Below are positions 26,201 to 34,868 of a DNA stretch of 64,000 nucleotides, piece by piece; within the stretch, counting starts at the first letter, position 1, and each line of letters starts with the position of its first letter. The notes below the pieces were generated by a model. That model saw nothing but the letters and a program-made list of their open reading frames with translations. It had not been told where the DNA came from and ran no database searches. The DNA comes from Candidatus Binatus sp. (GTDB lineage: Bacteria > Desulfobacterota > Binatia > Binatales > Binataceae), in assembly GCF_030646925.1 (NCBI RefSeq), contig NZ_JAUSKL010000046.1:1-64000 (forward strand), in the 5' to 3' direction. Both the position numbers and the translations under genes were made by a program.

Positions 26201-27076
26201 TCACGAGCGGAATCGGCGCGTGAGATCGTGGTAGGCGTCGATTCGGCGATCGCGCAGGAACGGCCAACTGCGCCGCGTTTCTTCGATTTTTTTAAGATCG
26301 CATTCGACCACTAGCGTCTCTTCGTCGCTGCCGCCGGCGCGCGCGATCACCTGTCCGAACGGATCGGCGACGAACGAATCGCCCCAGAATTCGAGCTCGC
26401 CCTCGATTCCGACCCGGTTGACCGCCGCGACGAATACGCCGTTGGCGATTGCGTGGCTGCGCTGAATCGTCTCCCATGCATCGCGCTGAACGGGACGGAC
26501 GCCGGCGGGCTCGCCGTGCCACCATCCGATCGCGGTGGGATAGAAAATAATCTGCGCACCCGCCATCGCGGTCAAACGCGCCGCCTCGGGAAACCACTGA
26601 TCCCAGCATACGAGCACGCCGACCGAGGCGTGCGCGGTGGGATGCGCGCCAAAATCGAGGTCGCCGGGCGTGAAATAGTATTTTTCGTAGAAGCGCGGAT
26701 CGTCGGGGATATGCATCTTGCGATAGCGCCCCGCGATCTCGCCGGTCTCGTCGATGACGACCGAAGTGTTGTGATAAACGCCCGCGGCGCGGCGCTCGAA
26801 CAGCGACGCTATGATCGAAATCTTGCGCGACTTGGCGATTTTGCCGAGCGCTTCGGTCGAGGGTCCGGGAATCGGCTCGGCGAGTTCGAATGCGGCCTGG
26901 TCCTCGGTCTGACACGGGTAGTGCGAGCGAAAAAGTTCCTGCGTGCAGACGATTTGAGCGCCGCGCGCGGCGGCTTCCTCGATTTTGGCGATCGCTTTAT
27001 CGAGATTGAGGTGCGGCTCGGGCGCGCAGCTCATCTGGATTAGCCCGATCGCGACCGTGTCGATCTCCGTCGCCAT
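26201..27076 (-). CDS. aguB: N-carbamoylputrescine amidase
   Basis: AguB converts N-carbamoylputrescine to putrescine, CO2 and ammonia. The 291-residue nitrilase-superfamily protein has the Glu-Lys-Cys triad in VCTQELFRSHYPC, GRYRKMHIPDDP and VLVCWDQWFPEAAR, and the amidase-specific YPTAIGWW. The ATG at 27076 gives the family length; upstream open sequence in the same frame crosses the SRP RNA and dnaX on the other strand and is not coding. It is first in the aguBA operon. Confidence 0.93.
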   Translation of the reverse strand: MATEIDTVAIGLIQMSCAPEPHLNLDKAIAKIEEAAARGAQIVCTQELFRSHYPCQTEDQAAFELAEPIPGPSTEALGKIAKSRKISIIASLFERRAAGVYHNTSVVIDETGEIAGRYRKMHIPDDPRFYEKYYFTPGDLDFGAHPTAHASVGVLVCWDQWFPEAARLTAMAGAQIIFYPTAIGWWHGEPAGVRPVQRDAWETIQRSHAIANGVFVAAVNRVGIEGELEFWGDSFVADPFGQVIARAGGSDEETLVVECDLKKIEETRRSWPFLRDRRIDAYHDLTRRFRS

Positions 27077-27163
27077 GTCCAAGTTGATAGCAACCACCGC
27101 CGCTTCATGCCACCGCGGGCACGAATCGCGATGAATCGACGCCGATCGCTCGTCCACGCGGGG

Positions 27164-27192
27164 TTGCATAACTCGCGTCTGTGATATTGTAA
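27164..27192 (+). promoter_or_regulatory. Candidate promoter for SRP RNA
   Basis: TTGCAT at 27164 and TATTGT (27185-27190) or TTGTAA (27187-27192) lie 15-17 bp apart, about 40-60 bp before the SRP RNA. The match is modest. Confidence 0.3.
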
Positions 27193-27247
27193 TGATGCGC
27201 GCAAAATCGATCGCGCATGGAGCAACTTTTCGAAGCTGCCTGCCGCT

Positions 27248-27349
27248 GATAGCCGGGTCCTGCGCAAGGGAAGGCCGCGAACCCCGCCAGGTCCGGAAGG
27301 AAGCAACGGCACCGGCTGCAACCCTGTGCCGCAGGGGTGCCTGGCTATC
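27248..27349 (+). ncRNA. ffs: Signal recognition particle 4.5S RNA (small bacterial type)
   Basis: The conserved domain IV core CCAGGTCCGGAAGGAAGCAA lies in a long hairpin whose base pairs GATAGCCGGG with its complement ending GGCTATC. An outer stem GAAGCTGCC/GGGCAGCTTC extends the fold to 27232-27366. The RNA binds Ffh for membrane targeting of nascent proteins. Its place just before dnaX is a common arrangement. Confidence 0.93.
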
Positions 27350-27382
27350 ATCCGACGGGCAGCTTCGATCTGATATTTCGCG

Positions 27383-29314
27383 ATGGCCGAGACCCCGACA
27401 CATCTGGTACTCCCGCGCAAATGGCGGCCCGAGCAATTCTCCGAACTGGTCGGCCAATCGCACGTGACGCGCACGCTCAGCGAGGCGCTTAGGCGTGGGC
27501 GAATCGCGCACGCGTTCCTCTTCACCGGGATTCGCGGCGTCGGCAAGACGACTGCGGCGCGCATCCTCGCGCGATGCCTCAACTGCGAGAAGGGTCCGAC
27601 GCCCGAGCCGTGCGGCGAATGCGCGGCGTGCGTCGAGATTCGCGCGGGCCGCGCGCTCGACGTGAGCGAGATCGACGGCGCCACCTATCGCAAGATCGAC
27701 GACGCGCGCGCGATCATCGAGAATCTCAGCTACCGGCCCGCGCGCGATCGATTCAAGATTTATATTATCGACGAAGCGCATCAACTGACCGACCAGGCCT
27801 TCAACGCGCTGCTGAAAACGCTCGAGGAGCCGCCGCCGCACGTCAAGTTTATTTTGGCGACGACTGAGCCGCAGAAGATGCCCGAGACGATTCTCTCGCG
27901 GCTGCAGCGCTACGATTTTCGCCGCATCCCATACGCGACGATTCTCGAGCGGCTGAAGGATCTAGCGCATCGCGAGGAGATCGAGATCGAGGAGTCGGCG
28001 CTGAGATTGGTCGCGCGAGAAGCTGGTGGCAGCATGCGCGACGGCGAGCGGATGCTCGAGACAGCGATCGCGACTTCGGCCGGCAAAGTGACGGAGACGG
28101 AAGTCGCATCGTCGCTCGGCGTCGCGAGCCGCACCGCGGTGCTCAAGATCACCGACGCGATTCTCGATAAGAACGCCGCCGAAGCGCTGCGCGGTGTGCG
28201 CGAACTCGCAAATCGCGGCGCCAACCTCGAATCGCTCGGCCGCGATTTGCTCGAGACGCTCCGAAATCTCGCGATCGCGAAGCTGCCGGCAACTGACTCG
28301 CAGAGCGCGCTCGACGACATCCCGGATCACGAAGTCGCGGAATTGAAGCGGCTCGCGGGCCGCGCCAGCGCGCGCGATATCATGCGCCTCTTTCATCTGA
28401 TGGCCGAATCGCAGGAGCAGCTTATCCGCTCGCCGTATCCGGACCTGCTGCTCGAGATGGCCGTGGTGCGGATGGCGTCGCTGGCGGCGGTGATCGATGC
28501 GGATGAGTTGCTGCGCGCGATCGGATCGAGCGGCGCGGCACCGCAGTCGTCGTCGGGCGGAGGCAGCAGCGGAGGATCGCGCGGCGGCGCGCCTCCAGAG
28601 CCGCCGGCGAAGGAGCCCGCCTCGGGCACGCGCCGGCTCCGCGTCGAGGGCGAAGTCAAAGCCGACGCGCCGCTCAGAAAGCCGCTGGCGCCTGATAGCG
28701 GCGCTCGCGATCTGCCCGAACTGCGCGATTTCATTCGCTCGCGCCGTGCTGCGCTGGCGGGCTTCATGGAGCAGGGCGCGGGTCTCGCGATTGCGGGCAA
28801 CCTGCTGACGCTGTCTGCGCGCAACGACATCTATATTCGATATCTGAACGACAACAAGTCGGCGATCGCGGATCTCGCGAGCGAACATTTCGGCCGCAAA
28901 ATCCGCGTCGAGCTTTCGACTGAAGGCCTCGCGTTCGCGGCGTCGAGCGGCACCGGGAATCGCGCGCCGACGACGCCAACTTCGTCGAATGAATCTCCGC
29001 GCGAGCCGGAACGTGCGGCGCCCGCTGCGATGCAGGCATCGAAGGCGGCGATCGCACCTGCGCGATCGGCTGAGTCATCGCAGAATCGAATCGACAGGCT
29101 GCCGCTCAAAAAAAATAATGGAATCGCGTCCGCGGCCACAAATGCGACCGCGCCGCTGCGCGCGGCGACGCCCGAAGAAAAGCAGGCGGTGCTGACGGAT
29201 CCGGCGGTGCGGCGAATTTTCGACTCGCTCGACGCGCGCCTGGTCGAGCTCAAAGTACCGACTTCCAACTCGAGCGTGGCCGAAAAAGGCGGCGCCGATA
29301 TCGATTCAAAGTAG
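27383..29314 (+). CDS. dnaX: DNA polymerase III subunits gamma/tau
   Basis: DnaX is the AAA+ motor of the clamp loader. The 643-residue protein has the Walker A GIRGVGKTTAARIL (~residue 50), a zinc site CLNC...CGECAAC, Walker B IYIIDEAHQLT, sensor-1 ILATTEPQK, domain III up to ~370, a Gly/Ser-rich linker, and a tau-type C-terminal domain (LPELRDFIRSRRAALAGF). It begins 17 bp after the SRP RNA outer stem and is followed by ebfC and recR. An A8 run at 29108-29115 is a possible slippage site that would end the protein near residue 578. Confidence 0.96.
   Translation: MAETPTHLVLPRKWRPEQFSELVGQSHVTRTLSEALRRGRIAHAFLFTGIRGVGKTTAARILARCLNCEKGPTPEPCGECAACVEIRAGRALDVSEIDGATYRKIDDARAIIENLSYRPARDRFKIYIIDEAHQLTDQAFNALLKTLEEPPPHVKFILATTEPQKMPETILSRLQRYDFRRIPYATILERLKDLAHREEIEIEESALRLVAREAGGSMRDGERMLETAIATSAGKVTETEVASSLGVASRTAVLKITDAILDKNAAEALRGVRELANRGANLESLGRDLLETLRNLAIAKLPATDSQSALDDIPDHEVAELKRLAGRASARDIMRLFHLMAESQEQLIRSPYPDLLLEMAVVRMASLAAVIDADELLRAIGSSGAAPQSSSGGGSSGGSRGGAPPEPPAKEPASGTRRLRVEGEVKADAPLRKPLAPDSGARDLPELRDFIRSRRAALAGFMEQGAGLAIAGNLLTLSARNDIYIRYLNDNKSAIADLASEHFGRKIRVELSTEGLAFAASSGTGNRAPTTPTSSNESPREPERAAPAAMQASKAAIAPARSAESSQNRIDRLPLKKNNGIASAATNATAPLRAATPEEKQAVLTDPAVRRIFDSLDARLVELKVPTSNSSVAEKGGADIDSK
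29108..29115 (+). other. A8 slippery run in dnaX
   Basis: The codons CTC AAA AAA AAT become AAA AAA AAA TAA after a -1 shift, giving an immediate stop. Bacterial dnaX often makes a short gamma form by slippage at A runs, but here the cut would be late, removing only about 65 residues. Confidence 0.4.
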
Positions 29315-29360
29315 AAGGCGTCGCGGTTCAGGGGACCCGCGGCGGGGAGTGAGATAGATC

Positions 29361-29690
29361 GTGGCACAAATGGATTTGGCGGCGCTGATGCAACAGGCGC
29401 AAGCGCTGCAAGCGAAGATGCAGGAGATGCAGGAAGCGGCGGCGGCCAAGACCGTCGAGGCGCAATCGGGCGGCGGGATGGTGCGGGTGGTGGTGGACGG
29501 CACGATGCGCGTGCGCAAAATCGAAATCGATCATGCGATCGTGGCCGCGGGCGACAAATCGATGCTCGAAGATTTGATCCAGGTCGCGGTCAACGACGGA
29601 ATCGCGCGCGCGCAACAACTGCTCGCCGAGGAGATGGGCAAGCTCGGGCCGCTCGGCAATCTCAAGATTCCCGGTTTCGGCGCCGAATGA
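29361..29690 (+). CDS. ebfC: Nucleoid-associated protein YbaB/EbfC
   Basis: The 109-residue protein matches YbaB/EbfC: an N-terminal helix rich in Gln and Met (LMQQAQALQAKMQEMQEAAA), then VEAQSGGGMVRVVVDG and a C-terminal AEEMGKLGPLGNLKIPGF. It binds DNA as a dimer. The start is a GTG at 29361. The dnaX-ebfC-recR order is widely conserved. Confidence 0.94.
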   Translation: MAQMDLAALMQQAQALQAKMQEMQEAAAAKTVEAQSGGGMVRVVVDGTMRVRKIEIDHAIVAAGDKSMLEDLIQVAVNDGIARAQQLLAEEMGKLGPLGNLKIPGFGAE

Positions 29691-29733
29691 CGGAGCGCGC
29701 AATGACGGAGCCCGCAACTGGGGAGTCCGATTG

Positions 29734-30357
29734 ATGGCGGAGAATCTGAAGCGTCAGGACGGCCTGCCGCCCGCGATGGCGCGACTCGTCAAGGAACTCT
29801 CACGCTTGCCGGGTATCGGCGAGAAGACCGCTGCGCGGCTCGCGTTCAATCTGCTGAATCGTCCGCGCGACCAAGTGATCGCGCTCGCGGAGTCGCTGCT
29901 CGAAATGAAAGAGCGGATCGGTCTCTGCGCGGAATGCTTCGGGCTGTCGGATCATCCGCGATGCCAAATCTGCGACGATGCGGCGCGCGAGCGCGATGTG
30001 ATCTGCGTGGTCGAGGGGCCGGCAGACTTGATGGCGATCGAGCGCGCGCGAAGTTTCAACGGCGTCTATCACGTGCTGAACGGCGCGCTCGCGCCGCTCG
30101 ACGGAATCGGCCCCGACGATGTCAAGATGAAGGAACTGTTCGCGCGCGTCGATCCGCCGGCCGGAATCCGCGAAGTGATCATCGCGACTAACGCGACGGT
30201 CGAAGGCGAGGCGACGGCGCTCTATATCGCGCGGATGCTGAAACCGCTCGGCGTGAAGATCACGCGCCTCGCGCGCGGATTGCCGGCGGGCGGCGATCTT
30301 GAATACAGCGACTCCGCGACCTTGACCAGCGCGCTCAGCGGCCGCCGCGAACTGTAA
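29734..30357 (+). CDS. recR: Recombination protein RecR
   Basis: RecR works with RecO and RecF to load RecA at gaps. The 207-residue protein has the helix-hairpin-helix LSRLPGIGEKTAARLAF, a Cys4 zinc finger (CAECFGLSDHPRCQIC), and a Toprim domain (VICVVEGPADLMAIER; RGLPAGGDLEYSDSATL). The ATG at 29734 has GGAG eight bases upstream and is preferred over the adjacent TTG. Confidence 0.95.
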   Translation: MAENLKRQDGLPPAMARLVKELSRLPGIGEKTAARLAFNLLNRPRDQVIALAESLLEMKERIGLCAECFGLSDHPRCQICDDAARERDVICVVEGPADLMAIERARSFNGVYHVLNGALAPLDGIGPDDVKMKELFARVDPPAGIREVIIATNATVEGEATALYIARMLKPLGVKITRLARGLPAGGDLEYSDSATLTSALSGRREL

Positions 30358-30398
30358 CCGCGCTACCTGAAATCTCGGCGCGATGCTAATCTAGGTTC

Positions 30399-30614
30399 GT
30401 GATCGAACTACCAATCATTCTGGTCCCTGGCGAGGACGGTTACATCGTCGCCGAGTGCCCGATCATTCCGGGATGCATCAGCCAGGGCCGCAATCGCGAA
30501 GAAGCGCTCGACAATATCCGCGAAGCAATCGAGCTCTGCCTGGAGAATCGCGAGAGCGAAGGTTGGGAACTGCCGAGCGACTATGAAGTCGTGCGACTCC
30601 CGCTGCACGGCTGA
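30399..30614 (+). CDS. hicB: HicB-like antitoxin
   Basis: The 71-residue protein has the HicB partial RNase H fold: ILVPGEDGYIVAECPIIPGC, ISQGRNREEALDNIREAIEL and a short C-terminus ending VVRLPLHG. There is no C-terminal DNA-binding domain, as in many short HicB proteins. A GTG start at 30399 is used. It is 3 bp before the hicA-like gene, forming a HicBA toxin-antitoxin pair. Confidence 0.82.
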   Translation: MIELPIILVPGEDGYIVAECPIIPGCISQGRNREEALDNIREAIELCLENRESEGWELPSDYEVVRLPLHG

Positions 30615-30617
30615 GAT

Positions 30618-30845
30618 GTGCCGCCCGCTGCTGGTTTACCGGTAATTTCAGGAGCAGTTTGCATCACTGCGCTCAAGAAACTTGGCTATCGGCAAGCTCG
30701 GCAGAAAGGCAGTCACGTTCGATTGGTTTGCGAAAATCGTGGTCCCGTCACTGTTCCTCTTCACGCGACGCTTGACCGGGGAACTTTACGTGCGATCATT
30801 CGCACTGTCGAAATAACGGTCGAGGAATTCACCGCTCTAATCTGA
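30618..30845 (+). CDS. hicA: HicA-like mRNA interferase toxin
   Basis: The 75-residue protein has the HicA double-stranded-RNA-binding-like fold: LPVISG, ALKKLGYRQARQKGSHVRL with the catalytic His, VPLHATLDRGTLRAIIRTVE. HicA cleaves mRNA and is neutralised by HicB. The start is a GTG at 30618; the family usually starts just before LPVISG, so a few N-terminal residues may be spurious. Confidence 0.85.
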   Translation: MPPAAGLPVISGAVCITALKKLGYRQARQKGSHVRLVCENRGPVTVPLHATLDRGTLRAIIRTVEITVEEFTALI

Positions 30846-30886
30846 TCCCATCAATTCAAATACCCAACGTTCCTAATCCACTTGCG

Positions 30887-31246
30887 ATGAAGAATACGAA
30901 AATCGTTGCCAGGGTTGGCGCCGCGATGCTGGCGCCAATTTTCACAGTGGCGATATCCGCCTGCGGCAAGTCCGCGCCGCGCACGCCCGCGATGCAGGGG
31001 CGAATCGTTTACATGACCAACTGCGTCGTGTGCCACAACGCCGACCCGAATCTGGCCGGCAGCCAGGGACCGCCGATCGCGGGTTCATCGCGCGAGCTGG
31101 TCGAGGATCGCGTGCTTAATCTGCAGTATCCGCCGGGCTACACGCCCAAGCGCACGACCCATGCGATGCGCGCGTTGCCGCAGCTCGCCGGCCAGATCGA
31201 CAATATCGTCGCGTTCCTCGACGAAGCGGCGAAGCAGAAGAAGTAG
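30887..31246 (+). CDS. Lipoprotein monoheme cytochrome c
   Basis: The 119-residue protein has a lipoprotein signal with lipobox ISAC (Cys at about residue 26) and one heme motif CVVCHNADP, with a candidate Met ligand in HAMRALPQL. It is a membrane-anchored electron carrier. It converges on the PuuD-like membrane gene, which in related systems is fused to a cytochrome c domain, so the two could be electron partners. Confidence 0.82.
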   Translation: MKNTKIVARVGAAMLAPIFTVAISACGKSAPRTPAMQGRIVYMTNCVVCHNADPNLAGSQGPPIAGSSRELVEDRVLNLQYPPGYTPKRTTHAMRALPQLAGQIDNIVAFLDEAAKQKK

Positions 31247-31266
31247 CGCGGCAAATTCCTGCGCCG

Positions 31267-31299
31267 AAAAAAGAGCCGTGGATCTCGTTTCCACGGCTC
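31267..31299 (-). terminator. Terminator between cytochrome c and PuuD-like gene
   Basis: GAGCCGTGGA and TCCACGGCTC form a perfect 10-bp stem. On the minus strand TTTTTT follows, so it ends the PuuD-like transcript; the stem may also stop plus-strand transcription weakly. Confidence 0.85.
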
Positions 31300-31323
31300 T
31301 CGTCGATTCGCGAAATTTCTGTG

Positions 31324-32019
31324 CTAGTGGCAGGTCACCCAGATCACGACAATCAAAACCAGCCAGAGGGCCAAGCCTGAGTGAATCGTCCCGGAAATCG
31401 AATCAAGCGGCTTCTTGGTCGGGCCTTGCGTGCCGACGAGCGCATTCGCCTCGACGATCGCGAGTATGATCAGCGTAATCACCAGCCACGCCGTGAGGCC
31501 GCCCGAGGTCGCCTCGTTGAACAGATTGTAGTGGCTCGCGGCGCCCATAAAGAACAGCATCGGAATTGAGAACAAAGTGTTGGTGCGCGAAGCGAGCGCC
31601 GCGCGCCTTCCAGCGGGCGCCGCCGCGGGATTCGCCGCCGCGCCGCCTGCGGTCGCGACCGCGTTGGCGATAATTATTTTCTGATTGGGCCAGATGACGA
31701 ACCACACGTTGGCCCACATAATAAGTCCCATGAAACCGCCGGTGAAGATCGCGACCGTCCACGGCGTCATCGCGTAGTTGAGGCGCATCGCCCACCACAT
31801 CAGCAGGTAGAGCAAGCCGAAAATAACCGTGCCCATCGCGCCCCAGCGGAACCACCAGAGCGCGCGCGGCACCAGTTTCTGGATCGCGCCGCTGCGCACC
31901 GCCGGATCGGTTTCGCCGAAAAACGGCGTCTGTACCAGGTTGAAATAATAGAGCAAGCCGATCCACGTGATGCCGAAAAGGAAGTGCAGCCATCGGAGCA
32001 GCATCAGGGTAAGGTCCAT
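31324..32019 (-). CDS. Urate-oxidase-N/PuuD-like membrane protein
   Basis: The 231-residue protein has about six membrane helices and matches the membrane half of PuuD (urate hydroxylase-type, DUF989): LLRWLHFLFGITWIGLLYYF at the N-terminus, WWFRWGAMGTVIFGLLYL, and WANVWFVIWPNQKIIIA. PuuD has a fused C-terminal cytochrome c domain; here it is absent. The ATG at 32019 has GGAGGA six bases upstream. Many such proteins are uncharacterised, so urate is only one possible substrate. Confidence 0.75.
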   Translation of the reverse strand: MDLTLMLLRWLHFLFGITWIGLLYYFNLVQTPFFGETDPAVRSGAIQKLVPRALWWFRWGAMGTVIFGLLYLLMWWAMRLNYAMTPWTVAIFTGGFMGLIMWANVWFVIWPNQKIIIANAVATAGGAAANPAAAPAGRRAALASRTNTLFSIPMLFFMGAASHYNLFNEATSGGLTAWLVITLIILAIVEANALVGTQGPTKKPLDSISGTIHSGLALWLVLIVVIWVTCH

Positions 32020-32022
32020 CAA

Positions 32023-32391
32023 TTATCCTCCTCGTCCGTTGTGATCCCCCGCGTAGTACAGCGACTTGTTTTTCACAGCATCGGGGCTTTTGCAACAGCC
32101 CGCCGACCAGCAGCACGATAGCGCCTCGATTTGGCGAACTACGCAATAGCCAATGTGACGAGCTACAGAAGTAGCCAATCTGAATAGTCAGTTACGAAGC
32201 AGCGAACTCAACTGAGTAATCGCGCGCGGCCACGCCGACCGAAATTTGCTCCGATGCGGAATCGTGCAGTACAATTCTGGTAGGCACTGGCAGCCTGCCG
32301 CCGAGCGCAATCAACGACGAATCGCCTGCAGGAAATCAACCCCCATACCGCGTCCGGCATCATTGCCGATGCGAAAGGACGGTCTTTTACT
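32023..32391. other. Intergenic region, divergent promoters
   Basis: This 370-bp gap separates the PuuD-like gene from sodB. It holds a candidate sodB promoter, TTGCTC (32246-32251) and TACAAT (32270-32275) with 18-bp spacing. No gene, tRNA or strong hairpin is seen elsewhere. Confidence 0.35.
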
Positions 32392-32973
32392 ATGGCCTTT
32401 GAACTTCCCCCGCTTCCCTACTCGATGGACGCGCTCCAACCTTACATCTCGGCGGAGACGCTCGAATATCATCACGGCAAGCATCACGTGGCCTACGTGA
32501 AGAAGGCGAATGAGCTGGTCGCGAAGAGCAAGTTCGCCAACGCCTCGCTCGAGGAGATCCTGAAAACCGCCGAGCCGGGTCCGCTCTTCAATAACGTCGA
32601 GCAGCACTACAATCATTCGTTCTACTGGAAGACTCTTGCCCCGAAGGCTGGCGGCGAGCCGAAAGGACCGATCGCCGACGCGATCAAGCAAGCGTTCGGC
32701 AGCTTCGCGGCGTTCAAGAAAAAATTCAGCAAGGCGGCCGACGAGCATTTCGGCAGCGGATGGGCCTGGCTGATACGGAACTCGAGCGGCGCACTCGAAG
32801 TGGTATCGACGCACGACGCCGGATGCCCGATTCGGCAAGGGCAGACGCCGATCATCACGTGCGACGTGTGGGAGCACGCGTATTACATCGATTATCGCAA
32901 CGAGCGTCCCAAATACGTCGAAGGATTCTGGAATCTGGTGAACTGGGAATTCGCGAACAAAAATCTGAAATAG
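32392..32973 (+). CDS. sodB: Superoxide dismutase (Fe/Mn family)
   Basis: SOD disproportionates superoxide. The 193-residue protein has the four metal ligands: His in ETLEYHHGKHH, His in QHYNHSFYW, Asp and His in DVWEHAYYIDY. The phrases NHSFYWKTLAP and FGSGWAWL favour the iron type, though metal choice cannot be proved by eye. No signal peptide is present, so it is cytoplasmic. Confidence 0.94.
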   Translation: MAFELPPLPYSMDALQPYISAETLEYHHGKHHVAYVKKANELVAKSKFANASLEEILKTAEPGPLFNNVEQHYNHSFYWKTLAPKAGGEPKGPIADAIKQAFGSFAAFKKKFSKAADEHFGSGWAWLIRNSSGALEVVSTHDAGCPIRQGQTPIITCDVWEHAYYIDYRNERPKYVEGFWNLVNWEFANKNLK

Positions 32974-33069
32974 ACGCGGTGCCGATTTCGCTTTGCGGGA
33001 CCAATTCTCCGTACTAGAGTCGGCTTGATATCGCGACTCGGAAGTGCGCGACAGAAGGAGAATCCCGCA

Positions 33070-33792
33070 ATGCAGCAGCTCGAAAATCGCGTGGCGATCA
33101 TCACCGGCGGCACTGGCGCTCTCGGCCGCGCCGTGAGCGAGAACTTTCTGACGGCGGGCGCGCGCGTCGCGATTCCATGGGTCGTCGAAGCGGAAGTGCC
33201 GATGCTCGAGGCTCAGCTCGGCAACCGGTTTCCCTCGTCCGCGACCTTCCTCAAGAAGGCCGACGTATGCGACGAGAAACTGTTCGGCGATTTCGCCGCC
33301 GAAGTCGAATCGAAGTGGGGCAAGATCGACATTCTCGTGAACCTCGTCGGCGGTTTCTGGGGCGGTTCATCGATCGCTCAGACGAGCATGGCAGAATGGC
33401 AGGCGATGTTCGATCTGAACGTCAAGCCGACTTTTATCTGCTGCAAAACGGTCGCGCCGATCATGCAGAAAAACAAGTGGGGCCGAATCGTATCGGTGAC
33501 CTCGCGCACCGGCCTGCTCGGCGCCGGCGACTACGCCGCGTACGCGGTCGCGAAGGGCGCAATCGCGACGTTTACCGTGTCGCTTGCCGAAGAACTGCTC
33601 GCCGACGGCGTGATGGTCAATGCGATCGCGCCTAGCACGATCGACACTGAAGCGAATCGCAAGGCGATGCCCAATGCGAAGCATGAGAAATGGGTGAAGC
33701 CCGAGGATATCGCGCGGACGCTCAATTTTCTCTGCTCGGACGATTGCCGCGTGACGTCGGGCGCGATCGTCCCGGTTTACGGCAAGGCCTGA
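33070..33792 (+). CDS. SDR family oxidoreductase
   Basis: The 240-residue short-chain dehydrogenase has TGGTGALGRAV, the catalytic Ser (VSVTSRTG) and YAAYAVAKGA, and a C-terminal cofactor-loop region. The ATG at 33070 has GGAG nine bases upstream; the frame is open earlier but without a ribosome-binding site. Substrate unknown. It follows sodB by about 95 bp and may be transcribed separately. Confidence 0.86.
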   Translation: MQQLENRVAIITGGTGALGRAVSENFLTAGARVAIPWVVEAEVPMLEAQLGNRFPSSATFLKKADVCDEKLFGDFAAEVESKWGKIDILVNLVGGFWGGSSIAQTSMAEWQAMFDLNVKPTFICCKTVAPIMQKNKWGRIVSVTSRTGLLGAGDYAAYAVAKGAIATFTVSLAEELLADGVMVNAIAPSTIDTEANRKAMPNAKHEKWVKPEDIARTLNFLCSDDCRVTSGAIVPVYGKA

Positions 33793-33810
33793 GAAACAGG
33801 TCTGCGACGA

Positions 33811-34623
33811 TCAGTGGCCCGGGTCGGGATTCGATACCGCGAGCCGGAGCCGCGGCCGAAGCGGCAATGCGAGGCGAGCGGCTATTACTCGATACACGTC
33901 GGCGCTGAACGCCATCCCGACGTGACTGCCGAGCACTTCGACGTTCTCGATCGTCGGCGCGTCGGAGTTATCGACGCAACTTTGCCAATGCACCACGCCA
34001 TCGGTGCGCGAGTACACCACCGTGGTCGGCACGTCTTTCGGCGAAGTCTCGCTCATTCGCAATCCGCATGAGCACGCTTCGCTGAGGCATCTTTCGGCTT
34101 TGCCGCGGATGCGCGCCATCGAACGCGCCACCGCCGCGACCGCGTGATTGGAAGAATCGCGTGGCCATCGGATCGGAGAACCCAGAGTGATCACGCGCTC
34201 GACCAGTTGTGGATTGCGATGAGCCAGTTCGCGCGCGTAGATGCCGCCGAGGCTATGCCCAATTACCACGATCGGAGAATCCCACCGATCGGCGGTGCGA
34301 GCGAGCCGACTGCTCAGATGTTCGACCGATTCGCGCGGACACTGCGAGTTCGACCAGATCCCGGCAAAAACCGCGCGATGCCCCAGCCAGCGACAAAAAT
34401 TTGCCATCGGCGCGAGCGTCACGTCACCCGCCATGAAGCCTGGGATCAGCATCACCGTTTTGCTGTTGGCGCGCTCAACGCGCGGCCACGGATAGCTGAG
34501 CGCGCCGAGCCAGAATAGCGAAGCCTCGAACGGAAAGCGCAGTTCGCCGAGCGAATCGAGCAAGGAGGGACGCTGTGGTTCTGCTTCCTCTGGATTGTCC
34601 GTCATGGCGTATGCTTGTGCCAT
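33811..34623 (-). CDS. Alpha/beta hydrolase (lipase/esterase-like)
   Basis: The 270-residue protein has a nucleophile elbow VVIGHSLGGIYAREL, an oxyanion region VMLIPGFMAGD, and a C-terminal catalytic-His candidate in VLGSHVGMAF. It resembles triacylglycerol-lipase-type hydrolases and has no export signal. Starts at 34623 and 34605 are both possible. It converges on the SDR gene. Confidence 0.8.
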   Translation of the reverse strand: MAQAYAMTDNPEEAEPQRPSLLDSLGELRFPFEASLFWLGALSYPWPRVERANSKTVMLIPGFMAGDVTLAPMANFCRWLGHRAVFAGIWSNSQCPRESVEHLSSRLARTADRWDSPIVVIGHSLGGIYARELAHRNPQLVERVITLGSPIRWPRDSSNHAVAAVARSMARIRGKAERCLSEACSCGLRMSETSPKDVPTTVVYSRTDGVVHWQSCVDNSDAPTIENVEVLGSHVGMAFSADVYRVIAARLALPLRPRLRLAVSNPDPGH

Positions 34624-34800
34624 CGGTGATCTAGCTCAGCAGCTCGCACCGGCAACGACGGGGAGACTATTCGTTCGCGGGGCGAAACCGCAGCCACAAT
34701 CAACCCATCCACAACCATAACATAACCATTTTGTTGCGAAATCTTCAATCGAAAACTCTGCTATAGAAATGAGCATAACCAGTGCCATGAATATCTGCAT

Positions 34801-34854
34801 ATGACCGCCGAACAGGCGCTTGAAATAAGGCGCAAATTGGGCGAAATAACCTGA
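34801..34854 (+). CDS. Very short open frame resembling an HTH start
   Basis: Seventeen codons encode MTAEQALEIRRKLGEIT, which looks like the first helix of an XRE-type antitoxin before a stop. It could be a remnant of a truncated HTH gene, a leader peptide of the LLM gene 15 bp downstream, or chance. Confidence 0.15.
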   Translation: MTAEQALEIRRKLGEIT

Positions 34855-34868
34855 TTGCGAGGTGACCT

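Noticed and set aside
27962-28888. 308-codon open frame opposite dnaX
   Set aside because: Antisense shadow; no ribosome-binding site or domain.
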